A stretch of DNA of 64,000 nucleotides from Bordetella sp. BOR01 (GTDB taxonomy: Bacteria; Pseudomonadota; Gammaproteobacteria; Burkholderiales; Burkholderiaceae_B): positions 806,001 to 870,000 of the forward strand of contig NZ_JAHUWT010000003.1 in NCBI RefSeq assembly GCF_019218885.1, given 5' to 3'. Below are positions 1 to 8,682 of this stretch, piece after piece. The translations under genes were made by a program, and so were the position numbers. The notes under the pieces are model-generated. The model searched no databases. It was not told where the DNA came from and was given only the letters and a program-made list of their open reading frames with translations. Positions within the stretch are counted from its first letter, which is position 1, and each line of letters starts with the position of its first letter.

Positions 1-1
1 G

Positions 2-2272
2 CTGCCAGAGACAGACACCGGTTGCGTGGACCTCCAGACCCTGATCCCGGACGCACACGCCAGCTACAACGGCAACCAGCAGCGCCTGGACTTGAGCGTG
101 CCGCAGCAGTACCTGGCTGCGGTGCCACGCGGCTATGTGGCGCCATCACTGCGCGATCAGGGCATCAATGCGGCGTTCCTGAACTACAACCTGACCGGCA
201 TGCACAATCACCAGAAGCAGTCTGGCCGTTCGGACTATTTCTATGGCTCGTTCGGCAGCGGCATCAACCTGGGAGCCTGGCGCCTGCGCCATAACGCCAC
301 GGTCAACCATGAAAGCCACGGCACCGGCACCCATTGGCGCAACCAGAACACCTGGGCCGAACGCGACCTGCAATCCATCCGCAGCCGCATGCTGCTGGGC
401 GACGGCTTTACCAGCAACAGCGTCTTCGACAGCGTGCAGTTTCGCGGCGGTCAATTGGCCAGCGACGACGAGATGCTGCCCTACAGCCAGCGCAGCTACG
501 CGCCCGTGGTGCGCGGCGTGGCCGCCAGCAGCGCGCGCGTCGAGATCCGCCAGGACGGCAACCTGATCTATGCCGTGAACGTGGCGCCGGGCCCGTTCCT
601 GATCAACGACATCGTGCCCAACCGCATGAGCGGCGACCTGGAGGTAAGCGTGATCGAGGCCGATGGATCGGTGCAACGTTATCGGCAAGCCTTCTCGGCG
701 GTGGAAACCATGCTGCGTCCTGGACTGTGGCGCCACGAAATCAGCGCCGGCGAACTGCGCAATGGCTACGCACAATATCGTCCGGTTTTCCTGCAAGGCA
801 CGGTCGCACGCGGGCTGGAAAGCAACACCACGCCCTACGGCGGCCTGCTGCTGGCCGAGCACTATGCGGCCGCCGCGCTGGGCGTGGCGCAAAGCCTGGG
901 CGAATTCGGCTCGGCGTCGGTGGATGTGACCGCGGCGCGTACCAAACTGGCCAATGGCGACATCAAGACGGGCCAGAGCTATCGTTTCTTGTATTCCAAA
1001 TCGCTGAACGACCTGGGCACTGAGTTCCGCCTGGTGGGCCACCGCTACTCGACCGCGAACTACTACGATTTCAACGATGCGGCCGCCGAACGCGACCGCT
1101 GGCGCAACGGCTATTATGAAAGCGCTTACTGGGATCCGCGCGGCTTCGACGACGGCACCCCCGCCTGGGCTTCGTCGCATGAGCGGTACGCGTACAGCAC
1201 CCGCTACTACAACAAGCGCAATCGCCTTGACCTGGCGATCAACCAGCGCCTGTCCGACCAGGTGTCTCTCTACGCCAACTACAGTAACCAGACCTACTGG
1301 GGATCGGGCGACAAGGCACGCGACATCCAGGTAGGCCTGAACGGCCGCATCAAGACCGTGAACTACGGCCTGTTCTTGCGCGACACACGCAGCCAGCATG
1401 GCTACAACGACCGCATGGCGGGGGTGAGCATCGCGATTCCGCTGGGCCGGCGGGAACGCTCGCGCCTCAGTTCCAGTTCGTCGTACACCCATTCACGCGA
1501 ATCGGGTAGCAACATGCGAACGGGCATCAATGGCACCGCACTGGACGACAGCCGCCTGGCCTATGGCATGAATATCGGCCATTCGGATTCCTCGGGCGCT
1601 TCCGGCTCGGCCAACGTGGCCTACCAGGGCGGCAAGGCCGCCATCAGCGCCGGCGCCGCGTCTTCCGAACAGTACAGCCAGTTCAATTGGGGCTTGAGCG
1701 GCGGCCTGCTGGCGCACGGTGGAGGCATGACGTTCAGCCAGCCGCTACAGCGCACCATCGCAGTGGTGCATGCGCCCGGCGGCGCCGGCATCGGCATCGA
1801 GAACCAGGCTGGCGTACGCGTGGACGATGACGGTTATGCCGTGGTCCCGGGCATGAGCCCGTATCGCTTCAACCGCGTGGCATTGCGCACCGATGACCTG
1901 GGGGGCGATATCGATGCCAGCAAGGTCGCGGCCAATGTGGTGCCGACGCGCGGCGCGATCGTGCGCATCGATTTCGATACCCGGCGCGGCAACAGCCTGA
2001 TGATCCGCAGCACCCGCTCCAATGGCCAGGCCGTGCCGCTGGGCGCCAATGTATTCAACGCCCAGGGGCTCAATCGCGGCGTGGCAGGCCCGCAGGGCCA
2101 GATCTTCGTCAGCGGCGTGCAACCCGGCGACGTGCTGTCGGTGCGCTGGGGCGACGCCGAAGACGAGGGCTGCCTGCTGGACCTGGGCAGCCTGCCTGCC
2201 GCGCGGCTGGATGCGTCCAGCACAGGCTACCAGCGCGTCGAATTACTCTGCCGCCCGCAAGGGCGGCCCTAA
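2..2272 (+). CDS. Fimbrial outer-membrane usher, 5' truncated by window edge
   Basis: The protein is the outer-membrane pore of a chaperone-usher pilus; it accepts chaperone-subunit complexes and threads the growing fimbria outward. The frame is open to the first bases of the window, so the GTG at 26 is internal and roughly the first 80-100 residues are missing from the view. Visible features are the usher middle/plug region (motifs PVVRGVA and GPFLINDI), a long run of alternating beta-barrel strands rich in Tyr, Asn and Ser, and a C-terminal region with a Cys pair (GCLLDL and VELLC) typical of usher C-terminal domains. A fimbrial tip protein follows 11 bp downstream. The pair resembles Bordetella FimC-FimD. 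The family is clear; the pilus type is inferred. Confidence 0.93.
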   Translation: MPETDTGCVDLQTLIPDAHASYNGNQQRLDLSVPQQYLAAVPRGYVAPSLRDQGINAAFLNYNLTGMHNHQKQSGRSDYFYGSFGSGINLGAWRLRHNATVNHESHGTGTHWRNQNTWAERDLQSIRSRMLLGDGFTSNSVFDSVQFRGGQLASDDEMLPYSQRSYAPVVRGVAASSARVEIRQDGNLIYAVNVAPGPFLINDIVPNRMSGDLEVSVIEADGSVQRYRQAFSAVETMLRPGLWRHEISAGELRNGYAQYRPVFLQGTVARGLESNTTPYGGLLLAEHYAAAALGVAQSLGEFGSASVDVTAARTKLANGDIKTGQSYRFLYSKSLNDLGTEFRLVGHRYSTANYYDFNDAAAERDRWRNGYYESAYWDPRGFDDGTPAWASSHERYAYSTRYYNKRNRLDLAINQRLSDQVSLYANYSNQTYWGSGDKARDIQVGLNGRIKTVNYGLFLRDTRSQHGYNDRMAGVSIAIPLGRRERSRLSSSSSYTHSRESGSNMRTGINGTALDDSRLAYGMNIGHSDSSGASGSANVAYQGGKAAISAGAASSEQYSQFNWGLSGGLLAHGGGMTFSQPLQRTIAVVHAPGGAGIGIENQAGVRVDDDGYAVVPGMSPYRFNRVALRTDDLGGDIDASKVAANVVPTRGAIVRIDFDTRRGNSLMIRSTRSNGQAVPLGANVFNAQGLNRGVAGPQGQIFVSGVQPGDVLSVRWGDAEDEGCLLDLGSLPAARLDASSTGYQRVELLCRPQGRP

Positions 2273-2283
2273 GGAAACCCGTC

Positions 2284-3324
2284 ATGTTCCAGAGCTGGAT
2301 CTCAACCGTCACTTTGGCCGCGGCGCTGCTGGCCGCACCGCACGCGGCCCTGGCCTTGTCCTGCAAAGATGCCCAGAATGAATCGATCCGCAGCGTCATC
2401 GCCTTGGACAAAGACATTTTTGTGTCGACCGGCGATATCGTCCCAGGCAAGCTCCTGTGGCGCTCGTTCAACTACACCGTGAGTTTTCGCTGCGTGGATG
2501 ACTACGAGCAGCCATACGGCGAAAGTGCCTATCTGTATTGGGATCCCGTGCAGGTCCTGGGAAACATCCATCCGTCGATCGAGGTAGGCGTGACGTACCA
2601 ATCTGTCGATTACAAGCCTACCGTTAACGGCCGCGTCCTTGCAGGCGCAGCCACGACGCCACCGTCCAACAAGAGCAACTGCACGCAGTACTGGAACAAA
2701 TCCACGGCCCCTGCATGCGCCACGTCACAGGTCATTACCGTCACGTTCTCGGTCTACATCAAGGCGACAGGAGCTTCGCCGCCCCCCGGCGGCCAGATCA
2801 CCGATACAGGCACATACGATCTGTTCCAGGTCGACGGCGTGGCGAACCTGAATGCCAAGCCCGATTCCAATTTTCGCGCGGCGATTTCCGGCCTGGAGCG
2901 CATACGCTTCATCGCCTGCAATCCCGAGATCACCGTAGTGGCCAACGGCGGTTCAGCGGTGCAGTTTGGCAGGATTGCGGCCAGCGGGGCGCAGCCTGGC
3001 GCGGTGGCGCGTTCGGTACCCTTTGCCGTGGAAATCAACATGAGCGGCCCCAACGCAGGCGACGAGTGCCATGGACGGTCTCTGGTGGGCAGTTTCAGTA
3101 CCTCACATACCGTCATAGACAAAACCACCATCCTGCCTGACAACGACAGTGGCTTTGGCATCGTAATGACCCCAGCCGACCACCCCTTGGCTGCAGTTCC
3201 GATGAATACGGCAATGGCGCTGAATGCCGTGAACAACTTCATCGCATCGCTGAAATGGCTGAGCAATACACCGCGCATCGGACCGTTTCAAGCCAGCGCC
3301 ACGCTTGACGTGTCGTTCCGATAA
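2284..3324 (+). CDS. Fimbrial tip adhesin / minor pilin, FimD-like
   Basis: This 346-residue secreted protein follows the usher gene and is probably the tip adhesin of the same pilus. It has a signal peptide ending near residue 25 (ALALS), an N-terminal domain of about 170 residues with two internal Cys-containing loops, and a C-terminal pilin-like domain starting near residue 200 (RIRFIACNPEITV). That domain ends in alternating hydrophobic strands (ATLDVSFR) as expected for donor-strand pairing. Two-domain architecture and length fit FimD-type adhesins rather than a major pilin of about 200 residues. The receptor cannot be predicted. The gene lies convergently against the next gene, with 27 bp between their stops. 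Confidence 0.8.
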   Translation: MFQSWISTVTLAAALLAAPHAALALSCKDAQNESIRSVIALDKDIFVSTGDIVPGKLLWRSFNYTVSFRCVDDYEQPYGESAYLYWDPVQVLGNIHPSIEVGVTYQSVDYKPTVNGRVLAGAATTPPSNKSNCTQYWNKSTAPACATSQVITVTFSVYIKATGASPPPGGQITDTGTYDLFQVDGVANLNAKPDSNFRAAISGLERIRFIACNPEITVVANGGSAVQFGRIAASGAQPGAVARSVPFAVEINMSGPNAGDECHGRSLVGSFSTSHTVIDKTTILPDNDSGFGIVMTPADHPLAAVPMNTAMALNAVNNFIASLKWLSNTPRIGPFQASATLDVSFR

Positions 3325-3351
3325 CGGATACTTGGAATCGGCGGATCGTGT

Positions 3352-4242
3352 CTAGCCGGCAAAGCCATACAAGCGGGCCGGATTGTCCACCAGCACGCGC
3401 TGCCTGACTTCGGCCGGCGCCCAGCGCGACAACAGATTGCACAGTGCGCCGTCGTCGGGCATGCGGTCTGCCTGGTAATAGTTGATGTGCGGCCAGTCGG
3501 TTCCCCACACGACCTGTTCGCTGTTGGCCTGCAGGATGGCCTGCGCGAACGGGTCTACGTCGCGGTAAGGCGGCCCGCTGCTTGTATTGCGGTCGGCGCC
3601 GGATATCTTGGCCCAAAGGGCGCCCTGAGCCAACTGTTGGCACAAGAACCGGAAGCCAGGGTCATCCACGCCACGCTGCGTGCTCATGCGCCCCATGTGG
3701 TCGATGACCAGCGGCAAGTTCAAGGCCTTGAGCGCCGGCATGAGTTCCGGCAGATCGGGCGCATGTACCCAGATTTGCGCGTGCCAGCCCCGCGCCGCCA
3801 GGCGGGGCGCCAGGGCCTGCAGCACCTCGAGCCCCACGCCATTGCGATACACGGTCTTGCCATCCAGCCGGTACAGGTTGGCGCGCACACCTCTTACACC
3901 GGCTTCGGCATAGCGGTCCAGTTCGGCGTCGCGCAGGTCCAGGCGGGGCACGATCACGCCACGCAGGCGTTGGGGGTAGCGCGCCAGCGCGTCGAGCACG
4001 ATGTCGTTGGCGGTGCCAGACGCGCTGCCGGTGACCAGCACGCCGCGATCCAGCCCCAGCTCGTCCAGATGCGCAATGAAGGCCTCGGCCGGATACGCTT
4101 CGGGTGTGTAGCTGCGTTCTTTGTCCAGCGGAAACCGGTCGAACGGCCCGAAGATGTGCGCATGCGCGTCACAGCTTCGGGGCGGCGGCGCGAAATCAAG
4201 CGCCTGGGCTTCGGTACGCGCGGGCAAGCAGGGTCGGGTCAT
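3352..4242 (-). CDS. Amidohydrolase family protein, 2-pyrone-4,6-dicarboxylate hydrolase-like
   Basis: A 296-residue TIM-barrel hydrolase of the amidohydrolase_2 family, close in layout to LigI-type 2-pyrone-4,6-dicarboxylate lactonases. The metal-binding HxH lies in CDAHAHIFGP near residue 26, a conserved DHMGRM occurs near 181, and GTDWPH near 249 supplies the catalytic Asp. The length is normal for the family. The neighbour immediately upstream on the same strand is a Bug-type receptor (8 bp gap), so the two probably form one operon that takes up and hydrolyses an organic acid lactone. LigI substrate specificity is not proved; many family members act on other lactones. Confidence 0.82.
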   Translation of the reverse strand: MTRPCLPARTEAQALDFAPPPRSCDAHAHIFGPFDRFPLDKERSYTPEAYPAEAFIAHLDELGLDRGVLVTGSASGTANDIVLDALARYPQRLRGVIVPRLDLRDAELDRYAEAGVRGVRANLYRLDGKTVYRNGVGLEVLQALAPRLAARGWHAQIWVHAPDLPELMPALKALNLPLVIDHMGRMSTQRGVDDPGFRFLCQQLAQGALWAKISGADRNTSSGPPYRDVDPFAQAILQANSEQVVWGTDWPHINYYQADRMPDDGALCNLLSRWAPAEVRQRVLVDNPARLYGFAG

Positions 4243-4250
4243 GTCGGTCC

Positions 4251-5231
4251 TTAATCAGCGGCAAGTTTGCCTTGGGCATCCAGGGCGCGGGCGGTTTCCA
4301 GTTCAGCGGCCAGTATCCGCTGCCATTGGCCGGGCGTCACCACCAGGGCAACGCTGCCCGAGCCATGCAGGCGCTCGCGTACCGTGGCGGCCTGCAAGGC
4401 CTGGTTCAGTGCGGCATTCAGTTGCTTGATAGTGTCGCTGGGCGTGCCGGCCGGGGCCACCAGGCCGGACTGCGTCATGGAAGTGAATCCGCCCACGCCT
4501 GCCTCGGCCAAGGTAGGCACATCGGGCAGGAAGCGGTCGCGCTCGGCTGACAGTACGGCCAGGCCGCGCAGCTTGCCCGCCCGGATATTGGCGTACGAGC
4601 TCGTCACCTGATCGACAATGGCGTCGATCTGCCCCCCCAGCAAGGCCGTGATGGCCGGCGCCGAGCCCTTGAATGGCACGGCGGTGAAATGGCAATGCGA
4701 CGCCTCTTCGAGCCTGAGCAGCGCGATATGGTTAGTGGTGCCCAGCCCGGAATGCCCGACCGTGACGGCATCTTCGTGGCGCCGTGCCTCGTCGAGCAAC
4801 TGTGCCATGGTCTGGAACCGGCCTTTCGGATTCACCGCGACGACCTGCGAGGCCGACCCCAGTCCGCCCACGGCGGCGAAGTTCTTCAAGGTGTAGTCCG
4901 TATCGACCATGAAGGGCGCCACGGTGATCGCGTTGGGCGTGGTTACCAGCAGGGTGTGGCCGTCGGGCGCCGCACGCGCGACCAGGCTGGCGCCAATGAC
5001 ACCGCCCGCACCGGGCTTGTTCTCGATGACTACCGGCATGCCCAGCGCGGCCCCCAGCTCGGGCGCGACCGCGCGCGCCACGGTGTCCAGATTGCCGCCC
5101 GGCGAGAAAGGCACCACCAGCACGATGGGCTGGCCGTTATTGAATGCCGGGGACTGAGCCCGGGCCGGCGCCGCCCCCGCCAGCAGCGCCGGCGCCATGC
5201 CGGCGGCCGCACAGAATCGCCTTCGGTCCAT
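4251..5231 (-). CDS. Bug-type tripartite tricarboxylate transporter substrate-binding protein
   Basis: A 326-residue periplasmic receptor of the Bug/TctC family, which binds small carboxylates for secondary TTT-type uptake or for sensing. An N-terminal MDRRRF followed by a hydrophobic stretch and an AQS cleavage site near residue 26 looks like an export signal. The Bug fold hallmarks are present: IVLVVPFSPGG near 36-46, VIENKPGAGG, and a late PAGTPSDTIKQLN segment. The RBS-like CCAGGAG lies 8 bp ahead of the ATG. The gene is downstream of the IclR regulator on the same strand. No TctA or TctB membrane partner is visible, which is common for expanded Bug families. Confidence 0.93.
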   Translation of the reverse strand: MDRRRFCAAAGMAPALLAGAAPARAQSPAFNNGQPIVLVVPFSPGGNLDTVARAVAPELGAALGMPVVIENKPGAGGVIGASLVARAAPDGHTLLVTTPNAITVAPFMVDTDYTLKNFAAVGGLGSASQVVAVNPKGRFQTMAQLLDEARRHEDAVTVGHSGLGTTNHIALLRLEEASHCHFTAVPFKGSAPAITALLGGQIDAIVDQVTSSYANIRAGKLRGLAVLSAERDRFLPDVPTLAEAGVGGFTSMTQSGLVAPAGTPSDTIKQLNAALNQALQAATVRERLHGSGSVALVVTPGQWQRILAAELETARALDAQGKLAAD

Positions 5232-5295
5232 GCTGCGTCTCCTGGTCCGTTATAGGTATTGTCTTGGCGGGGTTGGGAACACGCCGTGGCCCCGA

Positions 5296-5316
5296 GGGCC
5301 CTGCCGGCCCTTTTTT
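5296..5316 (+). terminator. Terminator-like hairpin on the strand opposite to its neighbours
   Basis: GGGCC, a five-base loop and GGCCC are followed by six T residues on the plus strand. Both flanking genes (IclR and Bug) run on the minus strand, so this element would stop antisense transcription rather than close either gene. The stem is only 5 bp, so it may be fortuitous. Confidence 0.35.
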
Positions 5317-5366
5317 CAGGATAAGTAGCGCTGCCTGCCGCCGGTAGTTGCCGATGACTCAAGAGG

Positions 5367-5385
5367 GCTTCACGTTTCGTGAAGC
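5367..5385. promoter_or_regulatory. Inverted repeat GCTTCACG-TTT-CGTGAAGC
   Basis: A perfect 8-bp inverted repeat with a three-base loop lies 25 bp past the IclR stop and about 135 bp upstream of the Bug start at 5231. It could be a hairpin at the 3' end of the IclR transcript or an operator for the Bug gene. No U-run follows it on the minus strand, which weakens the terminator reading. Confidence 0.4.
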
Positions 5386-5409
5386 ACGCCCAGGCTGCGG
5401 TGCCACGCA

Positions 5410-6234
5410 TCAGGCCCAGCCCAAACGGGATGTCAGCGCCCCCACGCCTTCGCGCAGCAGCGCCACCCAGCCCGGCAGCTTGGCGGCATCGAAACGGAAG
5501 TCGGGCACGGTGAGCGTCAGGTTGCCCCGTATCTGGCCCTGGTTGTCGAAAAAGGGCACGGCAATGCCATGCGCTTCGGGTGCGCGTTCCGCATAGCTGA
5601 CGGCATACCCCTGTTGCCGTATGCGTTCTAGCGCCGCGCAGAGTTCGGTGGCCCGCAAAGGCCGACCGTTCAAGGGCGAGGGCTCGGCACGGCGGATGAC
5701 TTCATCGATTTCCTGCGGCCCGAGAAATGCCAGCAGCGAACGCGCGGTGGCGCCCCAGCTCAGGGGCTGCAGGCGATTGTGCTGGATGGTGTAGCGCAGG
5801 GGATGCGCGGGCGAGGCCGACAGCGAGAAGTACATCTGCAGTTCGGCGCGATCGAGCAGCGCCAGGATGACGGTTTCATCGGTGCGGTCGCGCACATCGC
5901 GCAGAATGGGCTCGGCCAGTTGGTTCAGCGGCATTTCCGATGCCAGCTTGCCCGCTAGCCGGTACAGCGCCAGCCCCGGCCGATACAGGCCGTCGTCGTC
6001 TTGCATGACGTAGTTCAGCGGCTTGCACAGGCCCAGCAGCCGATGCGCGGTTGCCTTGGGCAAATTCAGTGCCCGTGCCAGGTCGTTGAGCCCCCAGCGT
6101 TCTTGCTCGGCGAAGCAACCGAGCAAGCGCAGCACACGATTGACGGTGCCGCTGTCGCCGCCGCGCGGCAGGGTAGGCAGGGCAGCGGCCAGCGAAACCG
6201 CAGGCTTGTCGGCCGATGATTCATCAGATACCAT
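5410..6234 (-). CDS. IclR family transcriptional regulator
   Basis: A 274-residue IclR-type regulator. The winged helix-turn-helix lies near residues 28-85 (SGTVNRVLRLLGCFA, then LNDLARALNLPKATAHRLL), followed by the GAF-like ligand-binding domain with ETVILALLDRAE and the late AVPFFDNQGQIRGNLTL segment. The start at 6234 (ATG, MVSDES) was chosen because the family N-terminus begins just before the HTH; the longer in-frame extension upstream has no family character and would cross the divergent promoter. The gene is divergent from the MmgE/PrpD operon with an 87-bp gap holding a strong palindrome. It probably responds to the aromatic or dicarboxylic substrate of the cluster. Confidence 0.93.
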   Translation of the reverse strand: MVSDESSADKPAVSLAAALPTLPRGGDSGTVNRVLRLLGCFAEQERWGLNDLARALNLPKATAHRLLGLCKPLNYVMQDDDGLYRPGLALYRLAGKLASEMPLNQLAEPILRDVRDRTDETVILALLDRAELQMYFSLSASPAHPLRYTIQHNRLQPLSWGATARSLLAFLGPQEIDEVIRRAEPSPLNGRPLRATELCAALERIRQQGYAVSYAERAPEAHGIAVPFFDNQGQIRGNLTLTVPDFRFDAAKLPGWVALLREGVGALTSRLGWA

Positions 6235-6253
6235 AGTTTCACTAATCGATATG

Positions 6254-6274
6254 TAGTTCCGCTTAACGGAACTA
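6254..6274. promoter_or_regulatory. Candidate IclR operator, TAGTTCCG-N5-CGGAACTA
   Basis: A perfect 8-bp inverted repeat around CTTAA sits in the 87-bp gap between the divergent IclR and MmgE/PrpD genes, 20 bp from the regulator start codon and 48 bp from the other. Its position and symmetry fit an autoregulated divergent operator for the adjacent IclR protein. Binding is inferred. Confidence 0.62.
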
Positions 6275-6321
6275 TACCACTCCGCCCCACACCAGGCAAT
6301 TCCACACCCGCAGGGCTGCCC

Positions 6322-7647
6322 ATGACCGCCTCTCTTTCCCGGATGCTCGGCCAGTTCGTCCATGACACCCGTTTCGACGACCTGCCCGATCACGTCGTCG
6401 ACCTGGGCAAGGCCTGCTTGCTGGATGCCCTGGGCACCGCTTACGCGGCGCGCCATCTGCCGGTACCCGGCATCGCCCGCCGGTTCGTCGGCCACAACGC
6501 GGGCAGGGCGGTCGTCATTGCCGGCGGCCAGCGGGTTCCGGCGGTAGACGCGGCCTTTGTCAACGCCACGCTGGTCAATGGATGCACTCACGACGACTTT
6601 CTGCAGAAATCGCATCCGGGCGCCGTCGTGGTGCCGGCGGCCCTGGCCGTGGCCGATGAACAGAACTGCTCGGGTGCAGAGCTGTTGACTGCGATCGTGC
6701 TGGGCTATGACCTGGTGGCGCGCGCCTACCTGGGCGGCCCCGGCATGCTGCCCGCCTTTCGCGCCACGGGCGTGGCCGGCGCCATCGGCGCGGCGGGCGC
6801 GGCGGCCAGGCTATTGGGCCTGTCGGCCGAGCAAACCGCCCATGCCCTGGGCTGCGCGGCAATGTTCGCGTCCGGTTTCGGCGAAGGCTTCCGGTCGGGC
6901 ACCACCGAAGTCAAGCTGAATGTGGGCTGGGCCAGCCGCAGCGGCGTGTCGGCCGCCCAGCTTGCCCAGGCCGGCGCCACGACATCGCCGACGGTTTTCG
7001 AGGGCGAGTCGGGCTATTACCAGGCCTTTGCGCGCACGGCGCGGCATGCGGATGCGGCCGTCCAGGACCTGGGGGAACGGTTCCTGATCGAAGACACGGT
7101 CTACAAAGAGCGCCCCGTCTGCGTCTTCGTGCAAACGCCGGTGCAGCTTGCGCATCAACTGGCCAGCCAGCACCAGCTGGACGCCCAGGGCATCACGCGC
7201 GTTACGGTACGCGCGCCCGAACTGACACTGAGCAATCCCGGCTACCAGAATGTGGCGCCCTATGCATCGCCGCTGAAGGCGCGCATCAGCGCCCGGTTCA
7301 CGGTGGCGGCGGCCCTGTTGGGCCGGCCCGTCGACACCTATGCCTACTACGACAACACCGGCGACGGCCCGGTGCTTGCCCTGGCCGAAAAAATCCACTT
7401 GCTCGAGCCCGAGCCCGGCCAGGGCGGCCGGGTCGACGTGCAGATCACCTGCAACGGCGTCGGCTACTCAGCCTCGGGCCAGGAAATGGACACCCTGAAA
7501 CCGACGGCGGACAAGGTCGTCGCCAAATTCCGGCGCCTGACCGCCGACCTGGCCCCTGAAAAAACCGAACGCCTGCTGCAAACGGTGCTGGGCCTGCAAG
7601 ACCTGCAACAGATCGATGGGCTGAGCGCGCAGTTGGAGACGCTGTGA
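6322..7647 (+). CDS. MmgE/PrpD family protein
   Basis: A 441-residue member of the MmgE/PrpD family, which includes 2-methylcitrate dehydratase, cis-aconitate decarboxylase and iminodisuccinate epimerase. Characteristic segments include LGKACLLDALGTAYAAR near 33-50, FVNATLVNGCTHDDF near 87-101 (the family usually has an ANG.. .H.DD-like element) and KLNVGWASRSGVSAAQLA near 195-212. Length is normal. It is the first gene of a plus-strand run through a Bug receptor, hydrolase, racemase-like, OCD-like and FAD oxidoreductase genes, so it is more likely a catabolic dehydratase or isomerase for the cluster substrate than PrpD of the methylcitrate cycle; no prpB or prpC is nearby. Confidence 0.9.
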   Translation: MTASLSRMLGQFVHDTRFDDLPDHVVDLGKACLLDALGTAYAARHLPVPGIARRFVGHNAGRAVVIAGGQRVPAVDAAFVNATLVNGCTHDDFLQKSHPGAVVVPAALAVADEQNCSGAELLTAIVLGYDLVARAYLGGPGMLPAFRATGVAGAIGAAGAAARLLGLSAEQTAHALGCAAMFASGFGEGFRSGTTEVKLNVGWASRSGVSAAQLAQAGATTSPTVFEGESGYYQAFARTARHADAAVQDLGERFLIEDTVYKERPVCVFVQTPVQLAHQLASQHQLDAQGITRVTVRAPELTLSNPGYQNVAPYASPLKARISARFTVAAALLGRPVDTYAYYDNTGDGPVLALAEKIHLLEPEPGQGGRVDVQITCNGVGYSASGQEMDTLKPTADKVVAKFRRLTADLAPEKTERLLQTVLGLQDLQQIDGLSAQLETL

Positions 7648-7701
7648 TGCCAGTCTTGCTTGTCGATGATTCCTTCACAACGACCACCACAGGGAAGAAT
7701 C

Positions 7702-8670
7702 ATGAAACCCATACGCTTCATTTCAGCCAGCCTGGCGGCCGCCGCCTGCGTGTCGGCAACCGCCGCCCATGCCGCCTACCCTGACAAGCCCATCGTGCTG
7801 GTGGTGCCGTTCGCGCCAGGCGGATCCACCACTGTGGTGGCACGCGCGGTGGCCGAGCGCGCCGAGAAACTGCTGGGCCAGCCCATCGTCGTAGAAAACA
7901 AGCCCGGCGCCGGCAGCGTGGTGGGAAGCAACGTCGTCGCCAAGGCCGCACCCGACGGCTACACCTTGCTGGTGGGGCAGACCGGTTTCGCGGTGAATGA
8001 TTCGCTGCGCAAGAACCTGCCCTACGACACGCTCGAAGACTTCACCCCGATCGCACTGCTGGCTGACCATCCGGGCGTTTTCCTGGCGCAGGCGCAGAAG
8101 CCCTACGATACCTTCGAGCAATTCATTGCCTATGCGAAGGCGAATCCGGGCAAGGTGACCTATTCATCGGCCGGCGTGGGCAGTTGGCCGCACCTGTCGA
8201 TGGCCATGTTCGCCAACGAAGCCGGGCTGTCGCTGGTTCACGTTCCGTATCAGGGTACCGGGCCGGCCAAGGCCGACCTGGTGGCGGGGCGTGTCGACGT
8301 CAAGATCGAGGCTTATGCGACATCGCGCGCCATGGTCGAAGACGGCCGCCTGAAAGTGCTGGCCGTCACCAGCACGCAGCGGGCCGCCGAACTGCCCGAC
8401 AAGCCCACGATCGCCGAGTCCGGCTATCCCCGCTACGAGACTTCATACTGGATAGGCATTCTGGGTCCGGCAGGACTGCCGCCCGACATCGTTGCCAAAT
8501 TGCAGCAGGCCTTCACCACCGCGGCCAAAGACCCCGCTGTGATCGCGCAAATGGAACAACAGAGCATCGTGCCGCGCGGGCTGCCGGCGGCCGACCTGGA
8601 TACGCTGCTGAAGAAAGAAATTGCCAAGTGGCGGCAGGTGATCGAAGACAGCAACATGGAAAAACAATAA
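7702..8670 (+). CDS. Bug-type substrate-binding protein
   Basis: A 322-residue periplasmic Bug/TctC receptor. The ATG at 7702 is preferred over an in-frame start 42 bases earlier because it directly begins a signal peptide (MKPIRFISASLAAAACV, cleavage near AHAA) and follows AGGGAAG. Family hallmarks are YPDKPIVLVVPFAPGG, VENKPGAGS and GPAGLPPDIVAKLQQAF. It lies 54 bp after the MmgE/PrpD gene and 12 bp before the hydrolase gene, so it probably delivers or senses the cluster substrate. The ligand is unknown. Confidence 0.93.
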   Translation: MKPIRFISASLAAAACVSATAAHAAYPDKPIVLVVPFAPGGSTTVVARAVAERAEKLLGQPIVVENKPGAGSVVGSNVVAKAAPDGYTLLVGQTGFAVNDSLRKNLPYDTLEDFTPIALLADHPGVFLAQAQKPYDTFEQFIAYAKANPGKVTYSSAGVGSWPHLSMAMFANEAGLSLVHVPYQGTGPAKADLVAGRVDVKIEAYATSRAMVEDGRLKVLAVTSTQRAAELPDKPTIAESGYPRYETSYWIGILGPAGLPPDIVAKLQQAFTTAAKDPAVIAQMEQQSIVPRGLPAADLDTLLKKEIAKWRQVIEDSNMEKQ

Positions 8671-8682
8671 GGACGCCATGCC

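Noticed and set aside
146-1492. Long minus-strand open frame opposite the usher gene
   Set aside because: The usher translation has recognisable family motifs, while the opposite translation is Ala/Val/His-rich without domains.
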